From assembly GCA_016718655.1 (NCBI GenBank), contig JADKCV010000011.1, positions 1 to 64,000 on the forward strand: a stretch of 64,000 nucleotides of DNA, written 5' to 3'. A program made the translations under genes and the position numbers. Shown one piece after another: positions 45,844-55,391 of the stretch; positions within the stretch are counted from its first letter, which is position 1; every line of letters starts with the position of its first letter. The notes below the pieces were generated by a model, which saw only the letters and a program-made list of their open reading frames with translations, was not told the origin of the DNA and ran no database searches. Source of the stretch: Flavobacteriales bacterium. GTDB lineage: Bacteria > Bacteroidota > Bacteroidia > Flavobacteriales_F > PHOS-HE28.

Positions 45844-48537
45844 TTACGGTGCTGTAGTGGTACCCCTGAGCAGGGTGACGTGACCAAATCCTTCCTGTGG
45901 GGCGAAATAAAGGCCTGCGACGCGGTACTTGTACACGTAGACACCGGTTGTCGCAGGGCCACTGCCATTCACGGAACCATCCCAAGGGGTGTTCAATGCC
46001 AATGAAGTGTACACCTGTTCTCCCCACCGGTCGAAGATAGCGATCTCGTATTCCGTGATCTCGGCACTCACTGGAGCGAACAGATCATTGATCCCATCAC
46101 CATCAGGTGTGAATGCATTCGGGAAGTGGAACTGCGCAGGTGGTTTGAGCAGTACGGAGTCCTTGCCCACGCAGCCATTAGGGGTGATGATCGACAAGGA
46201 GGCCCAATGGTCGTCGGTATCGAAGTAGCTGTGGTAAAGTTCGTCCCCACGGTACCGGGTGCCATCTCCCATGTCCCACAACCAGGTGCGTGCGTAGGGC
46301 AGCGTGGCCGCTTGAAGGTACCAATCATCCTGGCCCTTGTTCGTCACCACGATGCCCACACTCACATGCTCCACCGCGATATCCGTGGAACCTGTCAACT
46401 GCTCCCCGCATCGATCGGTCACCGAGACCGTATAGCGGGTATCCGCCATGGGTGCCTCCCACCGCACCGGATCGCTGTGGATGCTATCCATCCATGCAAT
46501 GGTATAATAGCCCGACCCGCCGGTCACCACGGCTTGAACAAGCATGCTGTCCCCGGCACACAGGAGCTTGTCCAGCGGCATCATCAGTTGGAAAGGAGCA
46601 TAGACGGGCAACAGCATCCGGACACTGGCATCAGCCGTATTACCGCATTGGTCGGCAACCTCGATGGTATAGGTCGCATCGAGGGGGACCGGCATCTCGA
46701 TGGATGCTCCGGAACCGAGGATGTTCCCTTGTGGGTCACGCCAGGTCCTGTTGTACACGCCGTTGCCACCCGTGATGGACACGATGCCGACCGAAGCGGA
46801 ATCCCCTGCACAGATCACTGTGGTATCACCTGTTGTCGTGATCACGATCGGGTCCAAGGGCACCGTGCTGACCTGCACACTATCCTGTACTGAACTGCCG
46901 CATCCTTCCGAAACGGTGACCACATAGTACACAGGGGAACTGGATGGCACGGTGAGCGTGGAACCATTCCCTACCGGCACACCGGCCAAGGTCCATGCGT
47001 AGTCATAGTCCCCGTCGCCGCCGGTCGCGTTGACGACAGCGATCTCCTCGGTCGCGAGGCAATCCACTGCTATATCAGGGGAAACTTCGATCTCCAACGG
47101 TAGGTAGACCGGCAAGGTCAAGGTGATACTATCCTGGACAGGGACCACCGCACAGATGTCGCTGACCGTGAAGTAATAGGTCGTGGTGACCTCGGGAGCC
47201 ACCGAAATGGTCGGGGTGGTCTCGCCGGTGCTCCAAACGAACTCATACTCACCCATGCCACCAGTGACCGTGGGTGCCAATGAGTGGGTCTGGCCGCACA
47301 CCCCATTGATGTCCGTGGTCACCACATCCAAGGGTGGAGGGCTGTCGATGGTGAAGGTGAACACGGTCTCCACCACGACCCCGGCGCACGCCACCAGTTG
47401 CTCCACATTGATGACCAAGGTCTCAGGGCCATCCGGATCGAACGGCACATCCAAATTGAACACGAGCGACTCCACACCGGGGTCGAAGATCATCTGGTTG
47501 GGCAGGGCCGGCGCGTAATCCACGCCCTCCGTTGCCGTTCCTGCATAGAGATACGTGACCGTATCAGAGTTATTGAGGTCACCCAGGCGCGTAAAGACCA
47601 GTTCATATGGGCCACAGCCTTCCAATAGGATATCGCCGTTCACCCCGAAGCCATTGGTCAGCGTGGGTTGCACCTGACCCGTGCTCGTGAAGCTGCCGGC
47701 CTCCAGGAACACTGCCGAATCGAACGCGGTGTCCCCACCATCGGCAATTGCCATCTTGATATGGTACTGCTGCCCGCACTCCACGATGGCGAAGGCCGTC
47801 AATACCACGGTCGATCCATCGAACTCGATCGTGGTACCCGTGTTGGAGACGAAGAATCCACTATTGGCTTGCCAATTGGGGTCAAGGTTCTCGCAATTCG
47901 TCCCATCATCCGGGGGGAATACGGTGGAACCCACGCTACCATTATTCACTGTGTTGATCGATACCGGTATCTGTGTACCCGGCACCAACGCGATGTTGAT
48001 CGCGCCATTGCTGTAGGGTCCGGCAATGGACGGTCCACTCAAGAAGAACCCGAAGGCGTCATTCACCGTCCCGCACACGTACTCATCATACTCCTCCGAG
48101 GAGAACACATAGCGGAACTTCAAACTATCCCCTGTGGGGACGAAATCGAACTCGAGAATGGCTGCATCGTTCGTCGAGACTCCGCTCAACAGTTCCAGGT
48201 CCGGATCCCCTGAACCGAAGTTGCCCCCGCCTTCGGTGGATCCACCTTGGTCGTTCGGACCGAGCGCCACTTGGATATCGCCGGTAGCCATGATCACACC
48301 TGCGTCCAGGCCCACATTGCTGGCCGTGCCATCAAAGCTCCCGATCTGCTCGCTCATGATGTTCCCCGGCCCGCCATTGAAGGTGATGTTCGTGGCGGTG
48401 ACACCGCCGCCAAGCAGCACATTCTGCACCAACTGGGTCGGGAACAACGTGTTATCCACCGCCAGTTGTGCCATGGCTGCGGACGAGACCGCTAAGGCGA
48501 GCACGGCGAGGATGGGGCGCTGATTCAAGTGGGCCAT
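45844..48537 (-). CDS. Choice-of-anchor-L protein with T9SS type B tail (paralogue 1)
   Basis: 897 residues from ATG 48537, giving signal peptide LAVLALAVSSAAMAQ. Same order as its downstream paralogue: anchor-L module (FDFVPTGDSLKFRYVF, SEEYDEYVCGTVNDAFGFF, FLSGPSIAGPYS), Calx-beta-like region (TEGVDYAPALPNQMIF), four or five PKD/SprB-like repeats (for example GGMGEYEFVWSTGETTPTIS and GGDGDYDYAWTLAGVPVG), a PKD motif TWLWDMGDGTRY, and the gliding-associated C-terminal domain (FPNAFTPDGDGINDLF ... IAIFDRWGEQVYTSLALN ... GHVTLLRG). It is longer than the paralogue because of more repeats. Probably a large surface adhesin. Confidence 0.9.
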   Translation of the reverse strand: MAHLNQRPILAVLALAVSSAAMAQLAVDNTLFPTQLVQNVLLGGGVTATNITFNGGPGNIMSEQIGSFDGTASNVGLDAGVIMATGDIQVALGPNDQGGSTEGGGNFGSGDPDLELLSGVSTNDAAILEFDFVPTGDSLKFRYVFSSEEYDEYVCGTVNDAFGFFLSGPSIAGPYSNGAINIALVPGTQIPVSINTVNNGSVGSTVFPPDDGTNCENLDPNWQANSGFFVSNTGTTIEFDGSTVVLTAFAIVECGQQYHIKMAIADGGDTAFDSAVFLEAGSFTSTGQVQPTLTNGFGVNGDILLEGCGPYELVFTRLGDLNNSDTVTYLYAGTATEGVDYAPALPNQMIFDPGVESLVFNLDVPFDPDGPETLVINVEQLVACAGVVVETVFTFTIDSPPPLDVVTTDINGVCGQTHSLAPTVTGGMGEYEFVWSTGETTPTISVAPEVTTTYYFTVSDICAVVPVQDSITLTLPVYLPLEIEVSPDIAVDCLATEEIAVVNATGGDGDYDYAWTLAGVPVGNGSTLTVPSSSPVYYVVTVSEGCGSSVQDSVQVSTVPLDPIVITTTGDTTVICAGDSASVGIVSITGGNGVYNRTWRDPQGNILGSGASIEMPVPLDATYTIEVADQCGNTADASVRMLLPVYAPFQLMMPLDKLLCAGDSMLVQAVVTGGSGYYTIAWMDSIHSDPVRWEAPMADTRYTVSVTDRCGEQLTGSTDIAVEHVSVGIVVTNKGQDDWYLQAATLPYARTWLWDMGDGTRYRGDELYHSYFDTDDHWASLSIITPNGCVGKDSVLLKPPAQFHFPNAFTPDGDGINDLFAPVSAEITEYEIAIFDRWGEQVYTSLALNTPWDGSVNGSGPATTGVYVYKYRVAGLYFAPQEGFGHVTLLRGTTTAP

Positions 48538-48668
48538 GGTCAATGGAGCGATGAAACTAAGGGATCCGATCGGATTGAGGACCGAACGCAGGTCCAAAAG
48601 GTTGCCCGGATGCCAACAGAAATGGTCGGACCTTGTCCTCCTGAACGTTCCATACACGGGCCCGGGTC

Positions 48669-48676
48669 TATCTTTG
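48669..48676 (+). promoter_or_regulatory. -7 promoter box of the M20 peptidase gene
   Basis: TATCTTTG is an exact TAnnTTTG match, 22 bases before the GTG start at 48699, so transcription would begin some 15 bases before the start codon. It is in the divergent gap shared with the anchor-L operon. Confidence 0.65.
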
Positions 48677-48698
48677 GTGCCCTTAGAACGCAGCAACC

Positions 48699-50075
48699 GT
48701 GAACGCCACCGACGCCTACATCAAGACCCACGAGGACCGCTTCCTGAACGAATTATTGGACCTCCTCCGCATACCAAGTGTGAGTGCGGACCCCAAGTAC
48801 AAGGCAGAGGTGGCACGATGTGCCGAAGCGGTGAAACAACGCATGGTAGAGGCTGGCTTGGACAAGGTCGAGGTGTGCCCGACCGCGGGTCACCCCATCG
48901 TATATGGGGAGAAGATGATCGACCCTGCCTTACCGACAGTTCTCGTCTATGGCCACTATGACGTGCAACCTCCTGACCCTCTGGATCTTTGGCATAGCGG
49001 TCCGTTCGAACCGGTGATCAAGGAGGGCATGATCTACGCCCGAGGAAGTGCAGACGACAAAGGCCAGTTCTACATGCATGTGAAGGCCATCGAGGCCATG
49101 GTGAAGAGCGATGGATTGCCCTGCAATGTGAAGGTGATGATCGAGGGGGAGGAAGAGGTGGGTAGCGATAACCTCGGGCTTTTCGTAGCCGCCAACAAGG
49201 ACCGCCTCAAAGCGGACGTGGTCCTCATCAGCGACACATCCATGATAGCCAACGATGTGCCCAGCATCAATACCGGGCTTCGTGGCCTCAGTTATCTGGA
49301 GGTGGAGGTGACCGGCCCCAACCGTGACCTGCACAGTGGTGTCTATGGTGGAGCGGTGGCGAATCCGATCAATGCGCTCTGCGAGATGATCGCCAGCATG
49401 CACGATGCCGATCGTCGGATCACCATCCCCGGCTTCTACGATGCTGTGCAGGAACTGAACAAGGCTGAACGTGAGGCCCTGGCCGAAGCCCCGTTCAATG
49501 AAGCCGACTACATGAAGGACCTTGACATCGACGCGGTGCGCGGCGAAAAGGGCTACACGAGCGAGGAGCGGAGCAGTATCCGCCCAACCTTGGACGTCAA
49601 CGGCATCTGGGGTGGCTACATCGGCGAGGGTGCAAAGACGGTACTACCCTCCAAGGCCTACGCCAAGATCAGTATGCGATTGGTCCCTGACCAAAAGAGC
49701 GATGTGATCACCAAACTCTTCCAGGACCATTTCACGCGTATCGCACCTCCTGGTGTACGCGTGGTCGTCAAGCCCCACCATGGTGGCGAAGCCGCAGTGA
49801 CACCGATCGACAGCCCGGCCTATCTGGCAGCAAGCAAGGCCATGGAGGAGACGTTCGGCAAGAAGCCCATCCCCACCCGTGGTGGTGGCTCCATCCCTAT
49901 CGTGGCCTTGTTCGAGAAGGAGTTGGGACTGAAGACCGTCCTGTTCGGGTTCGGATTGGATAGCGACAACATCCACAGTCCCAACGAGAAGTACGGCGTA
50001 TTCAACTACTTCATCGGCATCCGCACCATTCCCCGGTTCTTCCGTCATTTCGCAGCCAGCGGCTTCAAGGCTTGA
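48699..50075 (+). CDS. M20-family dipeptidase
   Basis: 458 residues of the zinc aminopeptidase/carnosinase type. Metal and catalytic sites are visible: VLVYGHYDVQPPDP (His, Asp), GSADDKGQFYMHV (Asp), VMIEGEEEVGSDNL (catalytic Glu-Glu) and RGGGSIPIV near the C-terminus. The lid/dimerisation domain sits between (NRDLHSGVYGGAVANPINAL). Expected to be cytoplasmic, cleaving small peptides. The start is GTG, well placed after a -7 box; no ATG alternative keeps the conserved N-terminus. Confidence 0.93.
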   Translation: MNATDAYIKTHEDRFLNELLDLLRIPSVSADPKYKAEVARCAEAVKQRMVEAGLDKVEVCPTAGHPIVYGEKMIDPALPTVLVYGHYDVQPPDPLDLWHSGPFEPVIKEGMIYARGSADDKGQFYMHVKAIEAMVKSDGLPCNVKVMIEGEEEVGSDNLGLFVAANKDRLKADVVLISDTSMIANDVPSINTGLRGLSYLEVEVTGPNRDLHSGVYGGAVANPINALCEMIASMHDADRRITIPGFYDAVQELNKAEREALAEAPFNEADYMKDLDIDAVRGEKGYTSEERSSIRPTLDVNGIWGGYIGEGAKTVLPSKAYAKISMRLVPDQKSDVITKLFQDHFTRIAPPGVRVVVKPHHGGEAAVTPIDSPAYLAASKAMEETFGKKPIPTRGGGSIPIVALFEKELGLKTVLFGFGLDSDNIHSPNEKYGVFNYFIGIRTIPRFFRHFAASGFKA

Positions 50076-50108
50076 TCGGTCCGGTACGGCCTTTGCCCCT
50101 GTCAACGA

Positions 50109-50606
50109 ATGCAACACCTTGGCGACACTTCCCGAGCGTATCGAACGGGGGCGTTCTTCCTCTTGAGCATCCTCATACCCTTTCTGTTCTCCAGCTGCTC
50201 GGCGTATGAGGAGGTGGAGTTGCGCGATATCAAGGAAGTGGAGGTGTTGAGGATGGATGGCAGGACCATAGCCTTGCGCGTGGACGTGCTGGTGAACAAC
50301 CCCAACGGCTATCGGATCAGTGTGGAGGACCCCGATGTGGACCTCTATCTCAATGACACATATGTGGGCAAGGGACGCTTGGATTCCGCATTGACACTGA
50401 ACAAGCGGTCCGAACAGATCTACCCCGTTCACCTGCACGCTGACCTTGCTGGCGGACCATTGTTGATGATGATGATCGGTGGGGCGCTCAGCGGCGAAAT
50501 GAAGTTGGGTGTCAAAGGCACCGTTCTTGCTCGCTCCGGTATGTTGCGCAAGCGCTTCCCATTCGAATTGGAGGAGCGGATCGACCTGCGCAGCTCACGA
50601 CCCTGA
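50109..50606 (+). CDS. LEA type 2-like lipoprotein
   Basis: 165 residues. The leader FFLLSILIPFLFSSC ends in a lipobox-like FSSC. The body has the beta-sandwich pattern of LEA-14/water-stress proteins: LRMDGRTIALRVDVLVNNPNGYRISVEDPDVDLYLNDTYVGKG, with the diagnostic V-x-NPN(G) segment. Expected as a membrane-anchored lipoprotein of unknown role. The 3' end overlaps the convergent gene by 12 bases. Confidence 0.8.
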   Translation: MQHLGDTSRAYRTGAFFLLSILIPFLFSSCSAYEEVELRDIKEVEVLRMDGRTIALRVDVLVNNPNGYRISVEDPDVDLYLNDTYVGKGRLDSALTLNKRSEQIYPVHLHADLAGGPLLMMMIGGALSGEMKLGVKGTVLARSGMLRKRFPFELEERIDLRSSRP

Positions 50607-51173
50607 TACGAAGGGTTGCTTCCGGACCACCACGGGAACACCCAACAGCCCAGCTGCCAGGCTGATATGCATACGGTTCCCGACTATGGGATAGCTGTCG
50701 CGATGCGACCATCGCGCCAGGTGGTGCTCCCGTAAGAAATCATCGCGATAGGTATAGACCAGGAAGCCATTGACCTCCCTCACCTCCAGTACATCATGGT
50801 CCGTGACCACTTCGGGACCATGGCCCAGGTAGTTCAACCAGAGGAGCAACGACATCACGATGGGCCCCACAGCGAGCAGGTTGAAGAGGAACCACTCCAA
50901 GCGCTCCATGCCCAAGCGCAAGCCGGAACGAGCATACCCGAACAAATTCCCCGCAAAGCACAGGATCAAGAAGATCCGGAACAACAGCCCGGGCGCGATC
51001 AGTGTCCAGGGTACGACGGTGACCATGCTGCCCAGTCCGACGAAGATCCCCAAGCCCATCAATGTGCTCGGCCATCGTTGGTCCTTTACGATGCCCTTCA
51101 CGACAGGCTGTTGATGCACAGGCCGCGGACCTCTTCCTTGCGGCTCCAAGGAGGTGTTCCTTTGATGGACCAT
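50595..51173 (-). CDS. Membrane protein of unknown function
   Basis: 192 residues. At least three hydrophobic stretches ([67 protein letters not shown]) are followed by a soluble C-terminal half ([41 protein letters not shown]...). I do not recognise the family. ATG 51173 overlaps the divergent ATG at 51172 in CATGG; a later start (for example 51056, TLMGLGIF) is also possible. Confidence 0.65.
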   Translation of the reverse strand: MVHQRNTSLEPQGRGPRPVHQQPVVKGIVKDQRWPSTLMGLGIFVGLGSMVTVVPWTLIAPGLLFRIFLILCFAGNLFGYARSGLRLGMERLEWFLFNLLAVGPIVMSLLLWLNYLGHGPEVVTDHDVLEVREVNGFLVYTYRDDFLREHHLARWSHRDSYPIVGNRMHISLAAGLLGVPVVVRKQPFVSGS

Positions 51174-53205
51174 GGCCGCGAAGGAACAGCACAACGAGCG
51201 TACCGCCAACCGCTTGATCACCGAGCGGAGCCCGTATTTGCTCCAACATGCCCACAACCCGGTGGATTGGTACCCTTGGGGCGAGGAAGCCTTCGAAGCG
51301 GCACGAGCAAGTAACAAACTGCTCCTCATTTCCATCGGCTACAGCAGCTGCCACTGGTGCCATGTGATGGAACGCGAGTGTTTCGAGGACGGATCCATCG
51401 CGGCCGTGATGAACGCGAACTTCATCTGTATCAAGGTGGACCGCGAAGAACGGCCGGACGTGGACCACGTCTATATGAGCGCGGTGCAACTGATGACAGG
51501 GCGCGGGGGGTGGCCATTGAACTGCTTCGCACTATCCGATGGTCGACCCATGCATGGCGGAACCTACTTCCCACGCGCCCAATGGGAACAGGTGCTCCTA
51601 GGATTGGCAAGGACCTATGAACAAGACCCCGACCGGGTCATCCAACATGCCGAACGTTTGCGGCTTGGTCTGGTGGCCAGCAACGTGGTGGAACCTGTCG
51701 AACTTGATTCCCCGCTCGATCGGAAGGCCGTCCATAACGCGGTCCGTAGCCTGGTGCCAAATTTCGACCGACGCCACGGGGGAATGGACCGTGCGCCCAA
51801 GTTCCCCTTACCCGTGGAACTACACATGCTGCTGGAACACGGTCTTTTGGCCAATGACCAGGAATTGGTGGAGCATGTACATCTGACCCTCGAGCGCATG
51901 GCCCTTGGCGGCATCTTCGACCAACTGGGGGGCGGGTTCGCACGCTACAGTACCGACGTGATCTGGAAGGTGCCGCATTTCGAGAAAATGCTTTACGACA
52001 ACGCTCAATTGGTGAGCGTATATGCGGCCGCACATCAGCACCGTCCCAATGAACTCTATGCCGACACGGTGCGCCTCACCCTATCTTTCATCGAGGACCG
52101 GTTGACCGCACCGGATGGACTGTGGTACAGCGCCCTGGATGCCGATACCGACGGTGTGGAAGGGCGCTTCTATGTATGGCAACGGGGCGAAATGGAAGAC
52201 CTGCTCGGATCCGAGTTCGACCTTGCAGCGGCGTACTTCCAAGTGAACGAGCGCGGGCATTGGGAAAATGGTGACCACATCCTGCTCCGCGCCTCGGACG
52301 ACCACACATTCGCTTTGTCGTTCGGTATTCCCAAAGCGGAATTGCGTGAACGCATCGCCGCGATCCGCGCCGTATTGATGAAGGCCCGGGACCAGCGCAC
52401 GCCACCGGGGTTGGACGACAAGTGCCTGACCAGTTGGAACGCACTGATGGTGAAGGCCTACTGCGATGCCCATTACGCGTTCGGCGAAGAGGCCTGGTCG
52501 CAACGGGCGGTGCGTGGCATGGAACAACTCTTGTCCTGCTGCAAGCGATCCGATGGTGGGCTCTGGCACAGCGTGAAGGATGGACAAGCCGGTATCAATG
52601 GCTACCTGGAGGACCATGCCTTCGTGATCGACGCACTGCTCGCCCTGTACCAGATCACCTTCAAGGAAAGCTGGATCCAGCAGGCACGGGCCTTGGCGGA
52701 GCATGCCATTCGTCACTATCACGATCCGGTCACCGGCCTGTTCCATTTCACCAGCGATCTTGACCCTCCCTTGATCACCCGACACCGTGAGATCGCGGAT
52801 TCCGTCATGCCTTCCTCCAATTCCTCCTTCGCGCGGTCCTTGTTCCTGTTGGGTCGCCTATGCGCCGATGACCGGTACATTGCGTCGAGCGCACGTATGG
52901 AAAAAGCCATGCGATCACAGGTACTCGAACATCCCGCCGGACATGCCAACTGGATCCGACTGATGCACCAGTTCGCGTACCCATTCCGTGAAGTGGTCAT
53001 TACCGGTCCTGATGCCCTGCGCGTGCGTGCTGGCTTCCACACACGATCGGTCCCCAACTGCCTCTTCGCAGGTGCAACACACGCATCGGACCTGCCTTTG
53101 ATGCACGACCGCATAGGACCCGACACCCGGATCTTCGTATGCGTGGACCAAACCTGCCAATTGCCCGTGACCAGCACGGAAGAAGCCCTTCGTCTCCTGT
53201 CATGA
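51172..53205 (+). CDS. DUF255 thioredoxin-domain protein (YyaL/SSP411 family)
   Basis: 677 residues. N-terminal thioredoxin-like DUF255 domain (residues about 10-170) with [22 protein letters not shown], a CHWC redox-type motif in [13 protein letters not shown], and [12 protein letters not shown]. The rest is an alpha/alpha-toroid six-hairpin domain ([45 protein letters not shown]). The family is conserved from bacteria to the human spermatogenesis protein SPATA20, and its activity is not settled. It heads a three-gene operon: the next ATG overlaps its stop. Confidence 0.93.
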   Translation: MAAKEQHNERTANRLITERSPYLLQHAHNPVDWYPWGEEAFEAARASNKLLLISIGYSSCHWCHVMERECFEDGSIAAVMNANFICIKVDREERPDVDHVYMSAVQLMTGRGGWPLNCFALSDGRPMHGGTYFPRAQWEQVLLGLARTYEQDPDRVIQHAERLRLGLVASNVVEPVELDSPLDRKAVHNAVRSLVPNFDRRHGGMDRAPKFPLPVELHMLLEHGLLANDQELVEHVHLTLERMALGGIFDQLGGGFARYSTDVIWKVPHFEKMLYDNAQLVSVYAAAHQHRPNELYADTVRLTLSFIEDRLTAPDGLWYSALDADTDGVEGRFYVWQRGEMEDLLGSEFDLAAAYFQVNERGHWENGDHILLRASDDHTFALSFGIPKAELRERIAAIRAVLMKARDQRTPPGLDDKCLTSWNALMVKAYCDAHYAFGEEAWSQRAVRGMEQLLSCCKRSDGGLWHSVKDGQAGINGYLEDHAFVIDALLALYQITFKESWIQQARALAEHAIRHYHDPVTGLFHFTSDLDPPLITRHREIADSVMPSSNSSFARSLFLLGRLCADDRYIASSARMEKAMRSQVLEHPAGHANWIRLMHQFAYPFREVVITGPDALRVRAGFHTRSVPNCLFAGATHASDLPLMHDRIGPDTRIFVCVDQTCQLPVTSTEEALRLLS

Positions 53206-54101
53206 TCCGCTCCACATTCCTGTTCCTGCTCTTGGGCACCACGGCGACCCACGGTCAGATGGTGTTGATCGCTCCTGGTACCGAGGACCCTGGGGAACTG
53301 CGCTTCAATCCCACGTTCATCGCACGCAACCATATCGCGGCCATGGTGGGTGAACGGCTCATCAAGCGCGATGATAGGCCCATGTCGCCACAGCGTGAGA
53401 AACACATGTACCGTTTCGACGGGGAGGGCCGCACGACCTATGCGAACCACTCTTATGGTCAGCCAGGAAGCGGGCGTGACACCACCTCGGTGGCCGTGAC
53501 CTTCGATGCACAGGGCCGCGAATTGGAGCGGCTGAGGAACGACCTCACTGGTCATTTCTCCCTGCGAATCCTGCGCGATACACAAGGCCGGCCAGTGCGT
53601 CAGACCTACGCCCGGGTGGCCAATCTGGGCACCGATCGCTACGCGCTCATCCCTGGTGAGGTCACCGCGATCAGCGACGAGCACTACCGGCATGAACATG
53701 TGAACGACAGCACCACCAGACAGGTCTTCATCAACGAACTTGGCCTCCCCTACCGCGAGCAACTCCGGATCCAGGACCACTTGGGGTACCTACATATCAT
53801 CGAGGACCGGTACCTGATCAGCAACCGATCATCACGCATCACCTTTCGTTATGACGAACAAGGACGATTGTCCGAGCGCGTGGAACAACCGGATATCGCC
53901 CAGCCACGGATGTCACGCCGCACCTGGACCTATGATAGCGCCGGGAACGTGAGGTCCGGAACGCTGTGGCACGATGATGAACACGTGCAGCAGGACGAAT
54001 ACGTGTACGAGGATAGTACGCTACTCCTGCGGGGGCGCCTCACCAAGGACATCAAAAGCGGCATCATTCATGTGGTGCGTTATACCACAGAGTTCCGTTG
54101 A
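53202..54101 (+). CDS. Secreted protein with YD-like repeats
   Basis: 299 residues with signal peptide ([16 protein letters not shown]). The body contains RHS/YD-type motifs: [66 protein letters not shown]. Far shorter than an RHS toxin and without a toxin tail, so it is more like the small YD-repeat periplasmic proteins of Bacteroidota. ATG 53202 overlaps the previous stop (ATGA). Function unknown. Confidence 0.75.
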   Translation: MIRSTFLFLLLGTTATHGQMVLIAPGTEDPGELRFNPTFIARNHIAAMVGERLIKRDDRPMSPQREKHMYRFDGEGRTTYANHSYGQPGSGRDTTSVAVTFDAQGRELERLRNDLTGHFSLRILRDTQGRPVRQTYARVANLGTDRYALIPGEVTAISDEHYRHEHVNDSTTRQVFINELGLPYREQLRIQDHLGYLHIIEDRYLISNRSSRITFRYDEQGRLSERVEQPDIAQPRMSRRTWTYDSAGNVRSGTLWHDDEHVQQDEYVYEDSTLLLRGRLTKDIKSGIIHVVRYTTEFR

Positions 54102-54601
54102 AGCGCACGACCCTCCTCCTGCTGTTATTGCCCTTTGCCCACTTGGTAGTGGCCGGGTCCGGGCTGGTGCGCTGGGCGTATGGTCCTTTCGGGACTGTTG
54201 GTGATGCTGCATTCGTGGTGGAGGATGGTCGTATCTACCAAGCCCTTGGCCCATTCGGGCAGCGTGGACCGTGCATCTACGTGTTCACTGAAGAGGAAGT
54301 GTTCCACAGTCAGGACGCTTTCGGGACCAAAGGGCAAGGCGCGTTCCGGGCTGACGGTGACAAGTTGTTCCGCTGTCAGGGCACCTTTTGTACGAAGGGA
54401 GCGTGTGCATTGATCCTGGAAGGGACGAAGGTCTACCGGGGTGAAGGGGCGTTCTGCACAAGGTCTGATGGAGCCTTCCTCATCGATGGCAACACCGTGT
54501 TCCTGGCTGAAGGCCCATTCGTCCATCGCACGGATGCCATCCTTCAGGTGGTCGGAGATGTGCCCATGATCGCCTTGTTGACGATCCTTGCAGGACTGTA
54601 G
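54098..54601 (+). CDS. Small secreted protein of 21-23-residue repeats, TTG start
   Basis: 167 residues. The start is TTG in a TTGA overlap with the previous stop, the analogue of the ATGA overlap upstream. After a signal peptide (LLLLLLPFAHLVVAGS) come five or six repeats of 21-23 residues with the pattern DG-x-x-V/I-Y/F-x-x-x-G-x-F-x-x-R/K-x-x-A. Examples are DGRIYQALGPFGQRGPC, GDKLFRCQGTFCTKGAC, GTKVYRGEGAFCTRSDGA and GNTVFLAEGPFVHRTDA. A short hydrophobic end (VPMIALLTILAGL) follows. This looks like a small closed beta-propeller or beta-roll; I do not recognise a named family. Confidence 0.75.
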   Translation: MKRTTLLLLLLPFAHLVVAGSGLVRWAYGPFGTVGDAAFVVEDGRIYQALGPFGQRGPCIYVFTEEEVFHSQDAFGTKGQGAFRADGDKLFRCQGTFCTKGACALILEGTKVYRGEGAFCTRSDGAFLIDGNTVFLAEGPFVHRTDAILQVVGDVPMIALLTILAGL

Positions 54602-54650
54602 GTTGATATCCCTTCAGGGGCCGCACGAAACGTGGACGCGACTGACCACG

Positions 54651-55340
54651 CTAACCAGCCCCGTGCTTCCGTGGCTGGGTCACGTTGGCCTCCTTGCCAT
54701 AGTCAGGTATCAGATAGGCCAGATCATCGAACCGTGCGGAGCGGAACCGTTCTTCCGCTAGGGGCAACATATGGCGTGCGGACGGTACGACCCCAGGCAG
54801 ATGGTCAACGTTCGTGGCTCCCGACCAAAGCTCCGATGCCTTGTCCGCTCCATCACCGAAGACCAGCCGAGTAACCTCCACCCCGGTAAAGGAGGTGTCC
54901 AACACCAACGGAGACACCGCACCGATCGGCCCACCTGTGCTCGTGAAGGCTTGCGTGAAGACCTCCATCCGTCGCGCATCGATCATGGGCCATGGTTCAG
55001 CAGTGAATGGACCATGCGTGTTGCGCGCTGCCTGCACCAGTGTTGCGAGGGTAGGGATACCGATGATCGGCCTGTCCAAGGCGTAGCACAGTCCTTTTGC
55101 GGCGCTGAGGCCGATCCGTAAGCCCGTGTAGCTGCCGGGTCCGATACCAACAGCCACGGCATCGATATCCGAGAGCGCAAGGTCACCTTCCTGCATGACC
55201 TCGGCAATGAAGAGATTCACACGTTCCGCATGGCTGAGCTTCTCGCTCAAGAGATCACGCGTGGCAATACACACGCCATCACGGCCCACAGCCACTGAGC
55301 AGAGCTTCGTTGCGGTCTCCAATGCGAGGATCAAGGCCAT
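54651..55340 (-). CDS. tsaB: tRNA threonylcarbamoyladenosine protein TsaB
   Basis: 229 residues of the ASKHA fold. It partners TsaD in making t6A37 on ANN-decoding tRNAs. The motifs ILALETATKLCSVAVGRDG (phosphate-1) and GIGPGSYTGLRIGLSAAKGLCYAL, followed by IIGIPTLATLVQAA, are characteristic; KLSHAERVNLFI precedes them. The C-terminal third is variable, as in the family. It is transcribed on the minus strand after the TolC-family gene, 51 bases downstream. Confidence 0.95.
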   Translation of the reverse strand: MALILALETATKLCSVAVGRDGVCIATRDLLSEKLSHAERVNLFIAEVMQEGDLALSDIDAVAVGIGPGSYTGLRIGLSAAKGLCYALDRPIIGIPTLATLVQAARNTHGPFTAEPWPMIDARRMEVFTQAFTSTGGPIGAVSPLVLDTSFTGVEVTRLVFGDGADKASELWSGATNVDHLPGVVPSARHMLPLAEERFRSARFDDLAYLIPDYGKEANVTQPRKHGAG

Positions 55341-55391
55341 GGGCCGCGAAGGAACCGCATTCGAAGGCTGCGTGCAAGTGTCGAGACCGAC

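Noticed and set aside
53202..54101. RHS toxin
   Set aside because: Only a few YD-like motifs, about 300 residues, no core-associated DPxG-type cleavage site and no toxin tail or immunity gene.
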